Below, in pieces: positions 1-12,209 of a stretch of 34,228 bases of DNA; positions within the stretch are counted from its first letter, which is position 1, and the number at the start of each line of letters is the position of its first letter. This DNA comes from Basidiobolus ranarum (lineage: Eukaryota > Basidiobolomycota > Basidiobolomycetes > Basidiobolales). The translations under genes were made by a program, and so were the position numbers. Under the pieces are notes generated by a model. The model worked only from the letters and a program-made list of their open reading frames with translations. It had not been told where the DNA came from and did no database searches. The DNA lies in the NCBI GenBank assembly GCA_040143965.1, contig JASJQH010000067.1:1-34228 (forward strand). Direction: 5' to 3'.

Positions 1-3000
1 TTGCGTCAACCTCACTTTTTTCATCTGCAAAGCATATATCTTTTCTTCGATTGAATTCTAAAGTGCGACATATCATGAGGAATTAGATTCACAAGCAACC
101 AAGATTTACTAGTAAATACAACTCACCTTCATCATAAACCGAATAGCCTCGACTGGAAATTTTTGGCCTAGGCGATGGACACGATCAATAGCTTGGTTTT
201 CAACTGCAGGATTCCTATATATAACAAGTTCGTTGGAGATGTATCTCAAACCCTAGCTTCGTACGCAACTTACCAGTAAGGATCCATCAGAAATACACGT
301 TGAGCCGACGTTAAATTCAGTCTTCGAATACCAGATCAATGTTAGATAAAATACAGTTCCATCGACTAACGATCTGTCTTACCCTACACCACCAGCTTTG
401 AGAGATACTAAGATTACAGTAACTTGAGGACTGTCGCGAAATTTCTCAATATTGAGGGATCTTTGGACTCGATTCATTTTGCCATCCAATCTAGCAAATT
501 GGATGTGGTTTTCTTTCAATGTGTCCTATATTTGAGATGCCTTTCATTAGGCTACAAAGCAAATAATCCAATGGAAAATCAGTTCTTACCTCGATCAAAT
601 CTAACATACTAGTCCATTGTGAAAAGACCACGCTCTTTGCATTGATGCGTCTATCTTGCTCACATATCTCATCATCAGCATCGTACTTTGGAGGGTTCTG
701 CAGCGCTTTGATCAATGCCTGGATTTTAGTGCTTTGCTCAGGTAGCCCAGGTCGAATTTTACAGGGTTGAGTAGACTTAAGAGGAAAGTATTAATCATTG
801 AAGAATAAACGTATTTCATGACAAAAGCAATCCGACAAACTACTAACTTGATCAGGAATTTCTCCTCGTACTTGTACTACGTCAGTTTTAATCAATGTCA
901 CACCACAAGAAGGGCAAAATCGACTAGTTTTACCCTTGTTGAAGTCGTTTAGAATTAGGTTGGCAGCGCAAGATTGACAGAATCTAATGTTGTTACATAA
1001 AATAACCATTACAACAGCTTTAGAATTGAGAATTCCATTGAGTACTAACATGAGTTGAACTTACATGTGCTCGCATTTAGTCAAGTATGGCATCTCACCC
1101 ACTTCTTGGAAACAGAACTGGCACTTGTCATCACCTGAATCCCTCATAATTGAAAGCAGCAATCCAGCCTTTTCTTTCAATTGAGCATTATCTACAAATA
1201 GGATAGGCTTTGGTTCAGTACAAAACCGGATATAAAATGATTAAGCTGCGCAAGTACTTTCTACTTCCAGATTTAAAACCGAGGTATCGCAAAGACTGTG
1301 ATGAGCACAAATCTGTCGAAGCTTTAGAATCCATTGCAACACATTCATATACTGTCTTAACTGTTGAATTAATTACGAAAGTAAGTCGTGATAAGTAAAA
1401 ATATAGGCCTCGGAAGAAAGATAAACTCAATACTAACAGGATTTGCTGCGTCAAGCATTTTGTTGACTTTCTCCTTAGCCTCTGTGGCTACCTTATCGTA
1501 TAGCTTTTGCTCGGGCTCCGAGAACTCCAGCCATGCGAAAATATCACGCTTGGGTGGTAACTTAAGAATTGGCTTCCCGTCGTATTCTTGAGTCTTTACT
1601 CTTCTGAGAGTAATGCATTTCATCAATGTTTGCAGTCGCAAGATGGCTCGATTCTCATTATTTTTTAACGGTCTAGTGAAGATGTGTTGCCATACTGGGA
1701 ACTCACATAATGATGGGATTTGTAAGAATTTGACTAAACTATATAAATCATCAATCTTATTTTGTACGGGAGTTCCACTAAATGGAAACCATGAATTAAT
1801 TCCACCATCACATACGTTTTTACCAACCATAAATTCTTACCTTAGACACCAACGCCTCTCTGCTAACAAATTGCATGCCGCCTTGGATTGTATAGTTGAA
1901 ATATCTTTGATAACATGCGCTTCATCCTACGAATCCCAAAACTTCATAGTCAGTTTACCTATATATGCCAAAAAAACATCAATGTGTGCATTTAACATAC
2001 CAACACAATTCGCAGCCACTTTACTTCTTGAAGCGGAGATTTCGTACCGTGCTTATCACTCTAAAAAAGCAGTAAGTAAATTATAAATACATAGGCCAGC
2101 TACTCGGGAGAAAAGCACACTTACCCTGCTGTACTCCAATGCCAGTACATTATAAGTAGTTATCACAACGTCCTGAAAGTTAGAAAATTAATTTTCCGCG
2201 TATTAAATATGATTTTTTTTGTCTAAATGCTCATCAGAATATTAAAGCTTACTGACGTATTTAGCTAGAGCCCGGGGGTTCGTATTTCGGTTGTTACCAT
2301 GGTAAACGTAGACTGAGAGGACATTCTTTTTGACATGCAAAGAAAATTGCTCTTCCCAATTAGCCACAACGGACAGAGGGCATATGATTAGTGTCGCTCT
2401 TGACTGAACTGATAAATCTCCAACTTCTCTCTCACGGGGTCCATCAATAGGTGGGACTGAATTAGTACGCGTTGGTAATGAAACTTTGAAATCCTCGTCC
2501 ATATTTAACGACGACTGAAAATCACCATCTCCATCTTGAGAATCACGTTCAGCTGCATCGTTTTCCGAGAAATAATCTTCTGGCTCTTTTACTCTGGTGT
2601 GGGTGCTCAGTATCAAAGCTATAATAGATATCGTTTTACCCAGACCCATCTGTAATACCAGTATTTGTTAGTCACTAATACAACTTGTCACTCAAAAGTC
2701 ATTTTAAACCTACATCATCAGCTAAAAGACCACCACGAGGTTCATTGGGTTGGTCGTAAATCTCTTCGTCGGTTACAAGATGCTTATATAGTACTTGTTT
2801 TCTATTGTATTTACTACTGATAACCTTGTATAAAGAACAGGAGAATTTACCCGACTCATGATTGGTTTTGTTCACTTTCTCACGTTCAGTCAGAAAATAT
2901 AAAGCCTGCTTCTGATGTTTGTATAATTTGGGAATTAATCTGGCATCCGGCTCTAACTCTGGAAGATTAACAGGTGTTTCAAGCCATTGATATAAAGTAT

Positions 3001-4936
3001 CAACAGGAGTCTGAGAAGGACCCGAGCTTTGTGGGGGTAATGCCTGTCTATTGAACGGATTTAGATACACTTTATCTGGAACATACTCTTGTGGGTCAGA
3101 AAGATGCAAGCCAAAACTATACAGCCCATTTCCGACGATTTGGACGGCATCTTTTCTCCCAAATAGATAGAGGTTAACTGCGGTCACAAATGCATTCGAC
3201 TTTCCTCTAAAGCGCGGTAGATAGCCTTCAACACGAATTAGCTTTGCGTCCATTAACGGCGCCAATCCGTTAGCACTACTACGCTCAAGGTATCCCAACT
3301 CCTGACCCTTCTTGTAATGCACCTTTATGCAGGTTGGGTCCTGTTGATTTGATTTATCCCGATGTATAATGAGCTTGTTTTCGTCGTCATCATCGTCATC
3401 AATCTCGATCACTTGCGGATTATTCACTGGTTGCAACAATCTTCTAGTGGTAAGAACCAGGCATCTGATCATTCCGAAGCACACCTCTTCAGAACTAAAG
3501 TTGGCCGGCAGCGTGTTCGATGATGTGTTTTGGCTTGGACTGAATGAATTGTACTGGGTGAATTGTCGAAAATTCGATGGCATATTGAAACCTGTGTTGT
3601 CAGCATTAAAAGGAGCTTTTGACCATAACGGCCTTTCTGAATTGGTAGTGGGTATCTCTTCATCGGAATCTATAATTGTCAAATCAACGATCTCCGGCTG
3701 CCTTTTCTCCGTTGTTGCCTATGAAAAAAGATATTGAAACATACTTGGATAGAAACTGCTGATGTATACTCTATTTACCATTGAAGAAGCGGAACTTTCG
3801 TACGAAGCATTCTGTTCTGACTCGGGATACTTATGCTCGCTAGAAGGGTAACTAGAATGCGAACTTGTATGCTGAGTTTCCAAAATGTGGTCAGTTGAGC
3901 ACAATAAAATGCACATTAGATCAATAATTGCATTATTCTATACAAACATACTGACTCGTTGACGTTTGCTTGGTGTTGGATGCGGCAATACATCCAAGAT
4001 ATCCGAATCTTCAGTCAAGTCGATTACTTGGTTGTTACTCACGGAATTATTCATTCTTGTGGTCTGCTGTTGAACCTGCTCTGGAGTTTCTTCACGACGT
4101 CGTTTCTGTTTCTGTATATTGCTTAGTTCTATGCTCAAGTTATCGGGATGTGAGCGATTGAGCCGAGTCAAATCTACCCAGCTAGGATCTATTTCGTTAT
4201 AGTTGTCACTTGAGCCTTTAATTGAGCTCTCTTCCGAATCAATATGTGTTTCTCGGGGATGATCGATATAACTTTGTGAAGGAGTTGGTGTATGTGAAAA
4301 CGAGCTATCTGATATCTCAAAGATATTAGGACTTTCTGATATTTCCCGATTCTCTATATTACTTCTGTATGGTGTTTGTGTCTGTAGATTAGGGCTATTT
4401 TCAAAGATGGACTCTAAATCTTTGAAATCGGAAAATTTGGTCGGAATAGGTCTATTGTAGTTAGAATTCTGAGAAGTGGATTGTTCAGGATAATTATAAT
4501 CCTCGGGTTCGCCATTACTAGTCGTTAATGGCAATGTGTTATAATCAGTACTTTGAGTGTGAAAGTGATCTTCGGTTATATCGTCCAAAGAAGTGACAAC
4601 ATTATCGAGGGTGTTCTCTTTAAGAGATTCTAACGAAAGCGTATCAAATTTCGCGTTGTTATGTGCAACATGTACAGGTGTCTCCGAAATGCGATTAAAA
4701 TTAAGAGGTTTATCAGCTACGGTTACTTCAGAATTGTCACTAGCATTAGGCGCGATGAGAGTTTTACTTATTTCCGGAGCATCAATGGAAGCCTTTCGAA
4801 CTTCGTCTGCTACAACATCTTCGTCCCAAAGATAAGTTTCTAAGCTTTCATTTGGCCGCGTCTGTGTCATGTCAGTAGAACTAACGGATCCTATTCCTTG
4901 GGCAGGAGGAAAATTTGGAAGTTCGTTCAAGTCCAT
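1..4936 (-). CDS. HLTF/RAD5-like SNF2 translocase with HIRAN and RING domains (3' end cut off by window)
   Basis: Predicted nuclear dsDNA translocase and E3 ubiquitin ligase of replication-fork damage tolerance. I read 16 exons (4936-3956, 3871-3779, 3718-2714, 2649-2257, 2172-2125, 2060-2001, 1926-1841, 1777-1438, 1360-1258, 1191-1065, 983-848, 775-590, 525-383, 321-274, 214-127, 57-about 16), with phases agreeing throughout, about 1293 residues so far. A Ser/Thr/Asn-rich N-terminus is followed by a HIRAN-like domain (about 439-548), Walker A DDMGLGKT (about 692-699), motif II DEAH (861-864), a C3HC4 RING inserted in the helicase core (C1060 to C1105) and motif VI QAIDRVHRLGQ (about 1257-1267). 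The HIRAN-before-SNF2 order and the RING place it with HLTF/RAD5. SUMO-interacting-type motifs occur near residues 304, 369 and 461. The start is the ATG at 4936; an in-frame ATG 17 codons upstream is less likely. By comparison with HLTF, only a few dozen residues are missing on the left. Confidence 0.93.
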
Positions 4937-5295
4937 AATTATTAGTATGTTGGAGTAGCTAACTCTAGCTTGTGATATTTCCCACAAACCTCTTGGAGTT
5001 CAGGTCTGTTACTTGTTGATTCCAATTAATTAAGGGACTTCAGGCTCTTATTTACAACCACACTTTTTCGATAACCAATACTGATTCTATTTGGGCTTAA
5101 CACTCGTATGTAACTTGTGATTCGCGATAATTTATATATTTGTCATATTTTTAAATCAACCAAAATTGAAATTCGCCTATGTTTGATAACCAAATAAGAA
5201 TCAGATAGTAAATGCATTGTATATTTTGTTTCAAAATATTTCCAGAATACAGCATTAAGTCAAATGCTTCTTGTGTAACTCTTTGGAACACAAAC
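4937..5295. promoter_or_regulatory. Divergent promoter region between helicase and coiled-coil gene
   Basis: Intergenic stretch between two divergent start codons. It is AT-rich and must hold both promoters, but I see no unambiguous TATA box or repeated motif. Confidence 0.4.
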
Positions 5296-6076
5296 ATGTC
5301 TGATAAACAGAATAGCCAAGGACCTGATAAGTACATGTCAACCTCATATCCATCAAAAAGATTCGTTGAATTCCAATAGCATAGCTTGTGTAGGTATATA
5401 GAGCACTTTGATTCAGTAGTTGCTCTAGGAGCTCGACTCGAGTTTCAAAAGAATAGTTCCCAAGCAGAGTTCAACTCTCTCAGGTACCATATATCTTCTA
5501 GTTAGATGAGATTAGTTGAAGTTAACAATTCTTAGAAAGAGCTTAAACAGAGAGAACTCCGCTTTACTCAATCTCCACCAACAGAATATTGACAAATCGA
5601 TTACACGTTTTAAAAAACTCGATAATAAATTAACGCAAAGCTTTCGCATGTCTCTTAACAAGCGTAAAACCTAGTTGTATGTTCTTCTCGTAATATGAGG
5701 CTTTGACTAATGTATCATGCTAGTTCGTGAAGCTCCAACACAGGCCATTGAAAGGTTTCTCGGGGACATTTGTTTAGCAACAGGTACCTATACTTCAGTA
5801 TTACACTTAACCAAAATCTACTTATTCTCGTTGTAGATAACGAACAAAATCAAAGTGAAAACTCCCAGACACTGGAGAGTCTTCTGAATACAGAAGAAAC
5901 ACAACTTTTACTGGATGAGATTCACGGTTGCGAAATAGCTATTGAAGACCTCAAGAGGGAGATATTGGATGCTGAACAGTAAGCAATATTTGTCATTCAA
6001 TGCTCTTTGCAGATAGTATTTATATCGCATCGTATTCACCTCTAGGGTGGCAAACCAAACTTCAAGCCTGCTTTAA
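5296..6076 (+). CDS. Six-exon coiled-coil protein of unknown function
   Basis: I do not recognise this family. Reading exons 5296-5330, 5394-5483, 5536-5663, 5724-5783, 5837-5978 and 6046-6076 gives an open frame of 161 residues with every phase consistent and every intron GT...AG (52-67 nt). The protein starts MSDKQNSQ, is hydrophilic, and has heptad-like stretches at roughly 40-85 (rich in L, K, N, Q) and 125-150 (LLLDEIHGCEIAIEDLKREI), so it is probably a small coiled-coil subunit of a larger complex. There is no signal peptide or membrane segment. The weakest junction is exon 3 to 4, where the donor is GTAAAA. Exon 6 adds only ten residues; an earlier acceptor near 6012 would stop right after exon 5. 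Candidates by size and shape include kinetochore, BORC/BLOC-type or Mediator-type subunits, but nothing in the sequence selects one. Confidence 0.62.
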
Positions 6077-6639
6077 AAACATCGTAGAAACATCAAGCTC
6101 AACCAATCTGGAAATTGCTTATGGAAGAATCATTTTTCTTGTTTAAATAAAAGCTGCCTCGTGTCTATATCTGGCATTATGTCACCACATCTGGTATTGA
6201 GTAGCTTCATTTCTTTTGTTAGAATCGCAACGATATGTGGCGCAGTTACCAATGTTTCAAGAACGTGGTAATATTTTTGGTACTGATCTTGTTTTAATGG
6301 CGACAGCGAGTAAAATCGATTTATTTTTAATATTCTAAACGATTACCTATGGCCTCTTCCCTTAAACCCTTACTCCGGTCATAATTTATTTGACTGTTTC
6401 CTGAATCTCTGTTTCAATTCCGTAGCTGGCCAGGATTTGTCGAATTCTAGTCTATGCAAAATTAGATCACTCCTTTTGAATTGGCCGACTATTAATTATA
6501 GCCAAGACCATTGCTTAACTTGAGATTATTTACAACGTGTATGCGCAAAACCCGGCTGGACTATCAGTAATCCGCAAAATAGCTCAAAAAAAGTCTACTC
6601 GACCATTCCTTGGATCCCCTCGGCGAATTGTCAACACTC
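6077..6639. other. Intergenic region upstream of the AMFR-like gene
   Basis: About 560 bp of AT-rich sequence without a convincing reading frame, RNA gene or repeat. It should hold the 3' UTR of the coiled-coil gene and the promoter of the AMFR-like gene. Confidence 0.4.
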
Positions 6640-8708
6640 ATGACAGTTGACCTGAAGACATATTTTGCATTATCATTTTCATTAACTGTAGCTGCTCTTG
6701 CCTACACATATCATCAAATTGGTAAAATTCCATTTTGTTGCAATGGATTACTTTCGATCGTAATTGTATCTGTCTGTATATTTAACGATTGCTCCATGTC
6801 TTACAGGTGATTGTAACGATATTATATACACGAAAACACTCAGCACGGAGCAGCCATCCCCGAAGTTTTTTGTAGCACAGTTTCCTCCCGATTCACAAAC
6901 TCAACAGTTATTACAGTTCTTAAAACATGAGCGACTGTGTACTCTGGTAATATACATACTGAGCATATAGTGTTGATGTATCCCCAAATCTTACCTAGTT
7001 TTAATGTAGGTTTTTGTCAATATGATTTATTGTCTCCTCATCTTAGTGGGGAAAGTTATCACTGGATTCTTTTTTGGAAACCTGAGAGTAATCGAGTGCC
7101 AGGTTTGGTTTTTTTGAGCTTTACTTGCAAGTGTCAGCTTATTAACATCTACAAATCTAGCATATGTATGACAGATTATTGAATTTCTTGCTGTTTAAAG
7201 TCGTTTTTGTTGGAGCTATATTAGAACCGAAATGGGAGGAGCTTTTTATTTGGACCGCTTGGTTTACTATCTTGGGGTTCCTTCGTATATTTAGCATGTT
7301 GTGTCGTGATCGCTTTGAACATGTAAATGAATTATCGTTATCATGTGGACATTTTATAGTTCATACTTAAATATCTTTTATTTATTAGCTAGCGGCATCT
7401 TCCGAATCTACAATGGGCGAACATATAAAGATTTTGACTCTACTGGTAACCATCCTGGTCCTAGATGTTGCACTTATCTTTGTCTGCACTCTGGTATTTC
7501 GTTCTATGGTGTTTCTGCTCACTTTTGAGGTATGCATTTTCCCACTGTTTGTTGGACCAGTATTTCTTGTATTTGGAGATATTCACGCGAAAGTAGTGCT
7601 TTACATTATGTTTAGATACAGTGCAGACTCTCTTTAAATACGTCATTCAACTTCGAGAGATATCTAGTGAAGAAGATTTTGAATCCCGAAGCATATGGCT
7701 ATACTATACCGAATTTGTGACTGATACTCTGATTCTTGCTGCTACTCTTTGTCATTATTTACATATTATGGTACTATTCGTTGGACATATATACTCCTAA
7801 GCAATCAATACTAACAAAAAGCTATAGGCACTACACGGAATCTCTTTTACTTTGATTGATGCGGTTCTGTTTTTGAATATCCGCAGCGTTTTTAGCAACC
7901 TTCGAAAAAAAATATCCGGTTATCAATCATACCGGCAAGCGATGAATAGTCTAAAGCGAAGGTAATGTCAAATGATAGATTGATTGCTGTACCAAGCATA
8001 TAGACTAATCATTGTACATAACCTCCATAGATATACAACCGCTACTAAGGATGAACTCAAGGAATTTAATGATGACTGTGCCATTTGTAGAGAGCCCATG
8101 GATACTGCCAAAAAATTACCTTGCGGCCATTTGTTTCACAGGTTGGTACATATAGCATACTATTGTTAGGCTTAGTCTAATCCACACTTCAAAATAGCCT
8201 ATGTCTTAGATCTTGGTTAGAGCAAGATGGGTCATGTCCCACTTGTCGGCGTACTTTACTAGCAGGGAATGGTAAGAGGACTGAAGAGACTCCTCCGACG
8301 TCTCGAACTCCGCCAACATCGCCAAACTCTGCCGAAGCACATGAGTAAGTATATCTTCGTATTGACACTCTAAAATACGGAGATTCTAACGAATTGCGTC
8401 GAAAACAGGGCATCTCGATCACTATTCCGATTTCATAGTGGAGGCTTGGGAAGCAGTTGGGGCTGGCCAGATTTTTCAGTGGAAATCATATCACGTCAAG
8501 GTGTAGAATTACCTACATCGTCTTCTTATAATCAGTTGTCAGTTCTTGTATGTATTAATCATTTACGGCTCATCTGTAGAGATTCATTGAAACTAACTTT
8601 TCTCTCTAGTTACGTCAAAACTCCGTCTCCGATTTACAATCTCTAGCGGGACAATCTGGAAGTGAGGCAGTAGCACAACATAGCAATAACGAGCACACAC
8701 CTCAGTAA
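6640..8708 (+). CDS. AMFR/gp78-like ER membrane RING-type E3 ubiquitin ligase
   Basis: Predicted ligase of ER-associated degradation, built of eleven exons (6640-6721, 6807-6946, 7010-7102, 7161-7322, 7389-7529, 7627-7770, 7828-7961, 8031-8141, 8198-8344, 8409-8547, 8610-8708) giving 463 residues with consistent phases. The first 290 residues hold several hydrophobic segments, including VFVNMIYCLLILVGK and LLVTILVLDVALIFVCTLVF. A C3H2C3 RING follows (C315 to C351), with CAIC, LPCGHLFH and LRSWLEQDGSCPTC nearly identical to human AMFR and closer to it than to Hrd1. After the RING comes a segment ending SWGWPDFSVEI that matches the AMFR sequence just before its CUE domain. I see no CUE, G2BR or VIM segment: the frame stops at 8706-8708 after a short polar tail. 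The stop overlaps a possible GTAAGA donor, so a missed 3' exon is possible, but none is visible downstream. Confidence 0.92.
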
Positions 8709-9443
8709 GATACACTCGACATTTATGTTCACTAGCTTTCATTACTTGCATATATCATTTTCCTTTTACCCGCCCAATTTATTAAATGATTGAAGAATCA
8801 TTGGGGATCGTTAACAAAAGTGAATTTTTTTACCTATTTTTTTTTACTCGATATTGATTTATTTTACCATGTACAACTTGAATCAAAAGGTATCATCGGA
8901 CCAAACTGATTCGGAATCAGTCATGCTCTCTAAAAATACTTTCAGCAAACCCAACCCCTTATCATTATTTTTTGAACAAGATATTTGATTTACATGCAGT
9001 TCTAGAGAGCTTTTTACAAAGCGAATGCCCTTTTTTATCATATTGATTATCCACATGGTAAGTGTTATTTGTCGTGGTGTGGTGGTATTATTATTAGTTT
9101 AAATGTTGTTGATATATATATTATCTATATTGATGGATTTCTACATGGTAGCGCCTTTCGAATGTACGAATAAAGTCATGAAATATTTCCCACTCGCAAT
9201 GAAGTCGTTTTCAGCTACATAGTAGTTATATTAAAAGTCAAGGAGTTGACTCTTCCAATCCCGACTTCACACCAACAAAGGGAATACGAGGAAGTTAAAG
9301 ACATGCTCTTGACCACGAAGGGGACTTCTTTCCTTCTATCTAAACCAAGGACGAAAATAGAAATTCTTGAAACCATATTTATGTTACTGAAACCCTAACC
9401 TAATACATACATTATTCTGATTTACTTATTTCTCAAAAATTTA
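8709..9443. other. Convergent intergenic region
   Basis: About 735 bp between the 3' ends of the AMFR-like and TAF6 genes. It has T-runs (around 8826-8850) and a telomere-like AAACCCTAACC at 9390-9400. No frame or RNA gene is supportable. Confidence 0.4.
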
Positions 9444-11270
9444 TCAAATGCTCAAATCTAATATATATTTAGCCACTGAGGGCTCTTTAGCTATTGGTTT
9501 ACTAAACAATACACCGACCTTTTCATCAAGACGTTTTTCGAGTTCGTCTTGGTCAAGTGACTTAAGTTCGGGGTTATTCAAGAGTTCTAAATCAGGGAAC
9601 TCTTTGAGAGATTTGATGGCATCCTAAAGTTAAAGAGGTTTAGAAAGAGCAGAAGATATCCAAATTTCTATAAAAATACGTACCATCAATGCACTATGAC
9701 ATTTCTCGGCTTCTTGCTTTTTGGTAGCATTTGTAGACTCAAGCTGTTGACCAAGAATAGTGCCGTAAGGTTTTAGGTTAGGCACGATGAGGATTTTAAT
9801 GATCTCATTTCCTAACGAGGAGAGTCCTATGATTGCACCATAATGTGTAGTCAATGGTTTTGTAGGATCCAGGAATGCTCTCAAGAGAGTTTTGGTCACT
9901 CTAGGCTGTAGAGTGTGATAATTTTGTCCATATTTGCTGCAAATAATTCCTACAATTTTAGCAGCAAGCTTACGAACTCCCCAATGATCGACTTGAGGGC
10001 TTTCTCCAAGCTTTTTACCAACTAAGCAGGAAAGCAGCGGCGGCATAATTTGATGAAGCTAGATTTGATATATCCAGTTAGAATGATTCACTCGTATACG
10101 CGTGGTATTAAAAACATACATATGGCTCGACGAACAAATTTGGGTTGTCTAAAATTGACTTTATCATAGACAACGATGACTCCAAAGGCTTGAGTTTCTT
10201 CATATTTTGAGTAACCTATTTCCAACACAATTTGAGTAACTGAGAATGAATTCATGTATCTTAGCATCTATACCTTTTCAGAGATAAACTGCACAAAATA
10301 AGGCAATAGCTGATGAAGTCCTGGATCTGTACTCAAACTACTGAGTCCAGTTGCTCTTAATGTATCTTCATCACTGAAGATTGCATTGGTAATACGTTCA
10401 AAGTAGAGTTGAAGTTCTTTGGAGAGAACATGTTTCACTAATGGCTTGACTTCAGGCTCATTATTGTTCGCCTTGGGCATGACCTCTGGTTTAACTTTTT
10501 TCTCTAGAATATCGACCTTGGATTCTAATAATAAATTTATGTTAAAACCATATTACCAAATTTTTGAGCGGGGAATAGCAAGAAACCAATTTACCACCAG
10601 GCGCTGGATTTCTAGAAATCGCTGGTTGAACACCTTCGATTGCAAGCCAGTGAGCTACAAAAATAAATTTTTTAGTATTTGACAAATCAACTATCTCGCT
10701 TCGGTAAATAGACCAACCAGTATATGTAACATCAGGAGCAATCTTAGGTAAAGGTGCACTCAATATAGAGTCAAAATCCAATTCCTCGTCGTCGAGGTAA
10801 AATATATCATGATTGTTGACATTGGTAGTTTTAAATCTGAAATCACCAGAAGCAGAATTGAACCCATATAAAGGCTAATCCCTTCAAGATTAGTGTTATA
10901 TCGTAAATAATAGATATCATAGAGTAGACTACCTCTACGTTTCGAACGCGAAGTGCATTGTTAATATCCTCAACTGTCAATTTCTCTCTTTTTGAATGAC
11001 GCATGAACCTGATTCCCTCCTAATCAATCGGTTAGTAATCGTGAAAGTATTTTTAAACCATTTGATCTACATATAATTACTTGAATGATTTCATGCAAGC
11101 GGTATTCTACATCTTGACATAACGCGGACGCGACATCATCTTTAAGATTGCTAATGCCTACTGACTCTGCGACATGCTAATAAAATATTGAAGCTAAGAT
11201 AGTGTTTGAAAAGTATTTTTCAAGATAGACGAAGAGTTACTTTTATAGTGTCCTTGGAATATATGCTCAT
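9444..11270 (-). CDS. TAF6: TFIID subunit TAF6
   Basis: Histone-fold subunit of TFIID, which pairs with TAF9 in promoter recognition by RNA polymerase II; in other fungi it is shared with SAGA. Nine exons (11270-11241, 11176-11081, 11019-10933, 10874-10718, 10654-10595, 10524-10274, 10215-10120, 10058-9684, 9623-9444) encode 443 residues with all phases consistent. The N-terminal histone fold (about 1-75) contains IRFMRHSKREKLTVEDIN and RVRNVEPLYGF. The family signature HWLAIEGVQPAI follows at about 124-135, then the C-terminal HEAT-like domain with YFERITNAIF, VVGKKLG-like and LRAFLDPTKPLTTHYGAI stretches. The start ATG at 11270 gives MSIYSKDTIK, a usual TAF6 beginning. The first exon is only ten codons. 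Length fits fungal TAF6. Confidence 0.96.
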
Positions 11271-11494
11271 GCTTGTATATCAACAGTCAACTGGAAACAA
11301 GCTTACTGTAGTCAACTACGCTAAAAAAACCAAACATCAGAAAATATTATGAATCGTGATTGAAATGAAATTGGATTGATCAGGGTATGTTGCAGCTAGA
11401 CTGCTTCAATCATTAGTAAAATGTCGATCAAGATTAAACAATTTATTATTATTACAACAATCTATGTTTATATGTTATACAGAAAACTACAAGT

Positions 11495-12209
11495 CTAGGA
11501 GGGGATCACGTTGAAAAAATGATATATTTCATCCGAGTCAAATACCGCCACTCGAGTGCCACATTCATTGCATTCAACTGGACGAAAAACATCCTCACTC
11601 GTAGCGGGTTTGTTTTGCTTAGGCTTTTTGCCATTTGTAGGGAATTTTAACAGCTCATCAGTAACGACTTTGCAGTTTTCCACGAACATAGCACGGAATT
11701 GATTAGTGAATTTCTCGTGTCTATTCATTGCAATATACCATATTAATACTACAATAATTGAATATAGAGAATATGCCACTTACTTTTGACAATCATAACA
11801 TAACGGAGTCCAACATAAAGGACATGTTAATACAGCATCAGTAGGTCTTACTTTCGATTTTTGACCCATCTCATCTCGCGGAGCGTTTACTGTAAGTATA
11901 AAAATGAGTACCCTGTGCCTCTTGATATGTCTTCCCAGTGCAACTACATACCTACGGTTCTACTTGTCACCCATATTTCGTCTTTATCATCCATTGTGGG
12001 GTCATAGAGTAAGTCTTCATCAGTAGATTTCAACTTTTTTTCTGTAAATCCGAATTATTGGTTGTAGGTATGAGATAGAAGAAATAAGATTTTTGAAGAA
12101 TACCTTTTTTCTTCTTCTCTTTCTCCTCAGCATCCATATCATTATCACCATCGGTTTCCCAACCTTCAGAATCGGTGAAGTATATATCGTCGTAGTATTC
12201 CGTCGTCAT
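11495..12209 (-). CDS. EAPP-like (E2F-associated phosphoprotein) zinc protein
   Basis: Four exons (12209-12104, 12041-11952, 11889-11784, 11720-11495) encode 175 residues. The N-terminus has EYYDDIYFTDSEGWETD followed by a basic KEKKKK run, as in the middle of human EAPP (YYDDIYFDS then a lysine run); the long acidic N-terminus of the animal protein is absent. The core LLYDPTMDDKDEIWV, the cysteine pairs CPLCWTPLCYDC, NQFRAMFVENC, and the end VECNECGTRVAVFDSDEIYHFFNV all match the family. The cysteines probably bind zinc. In animals EAPP associates with E2F factors; the role in fungi is not known to me, and E2F-type binding here would be speculation. It lies in tandem upstream of TAF6 with 224 bp between them. 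Confidence 0.88.

Noticed and set aside
6046-6054. GGTGGCAAA, an exact match to the yeast proteasome control element (PACE)
   Set aside because: It lies in the last coding exon of the coiled-coil gene, about 590 bp from the AMFR-like start and far from RPN8. A nine-base match by chance is plausible.
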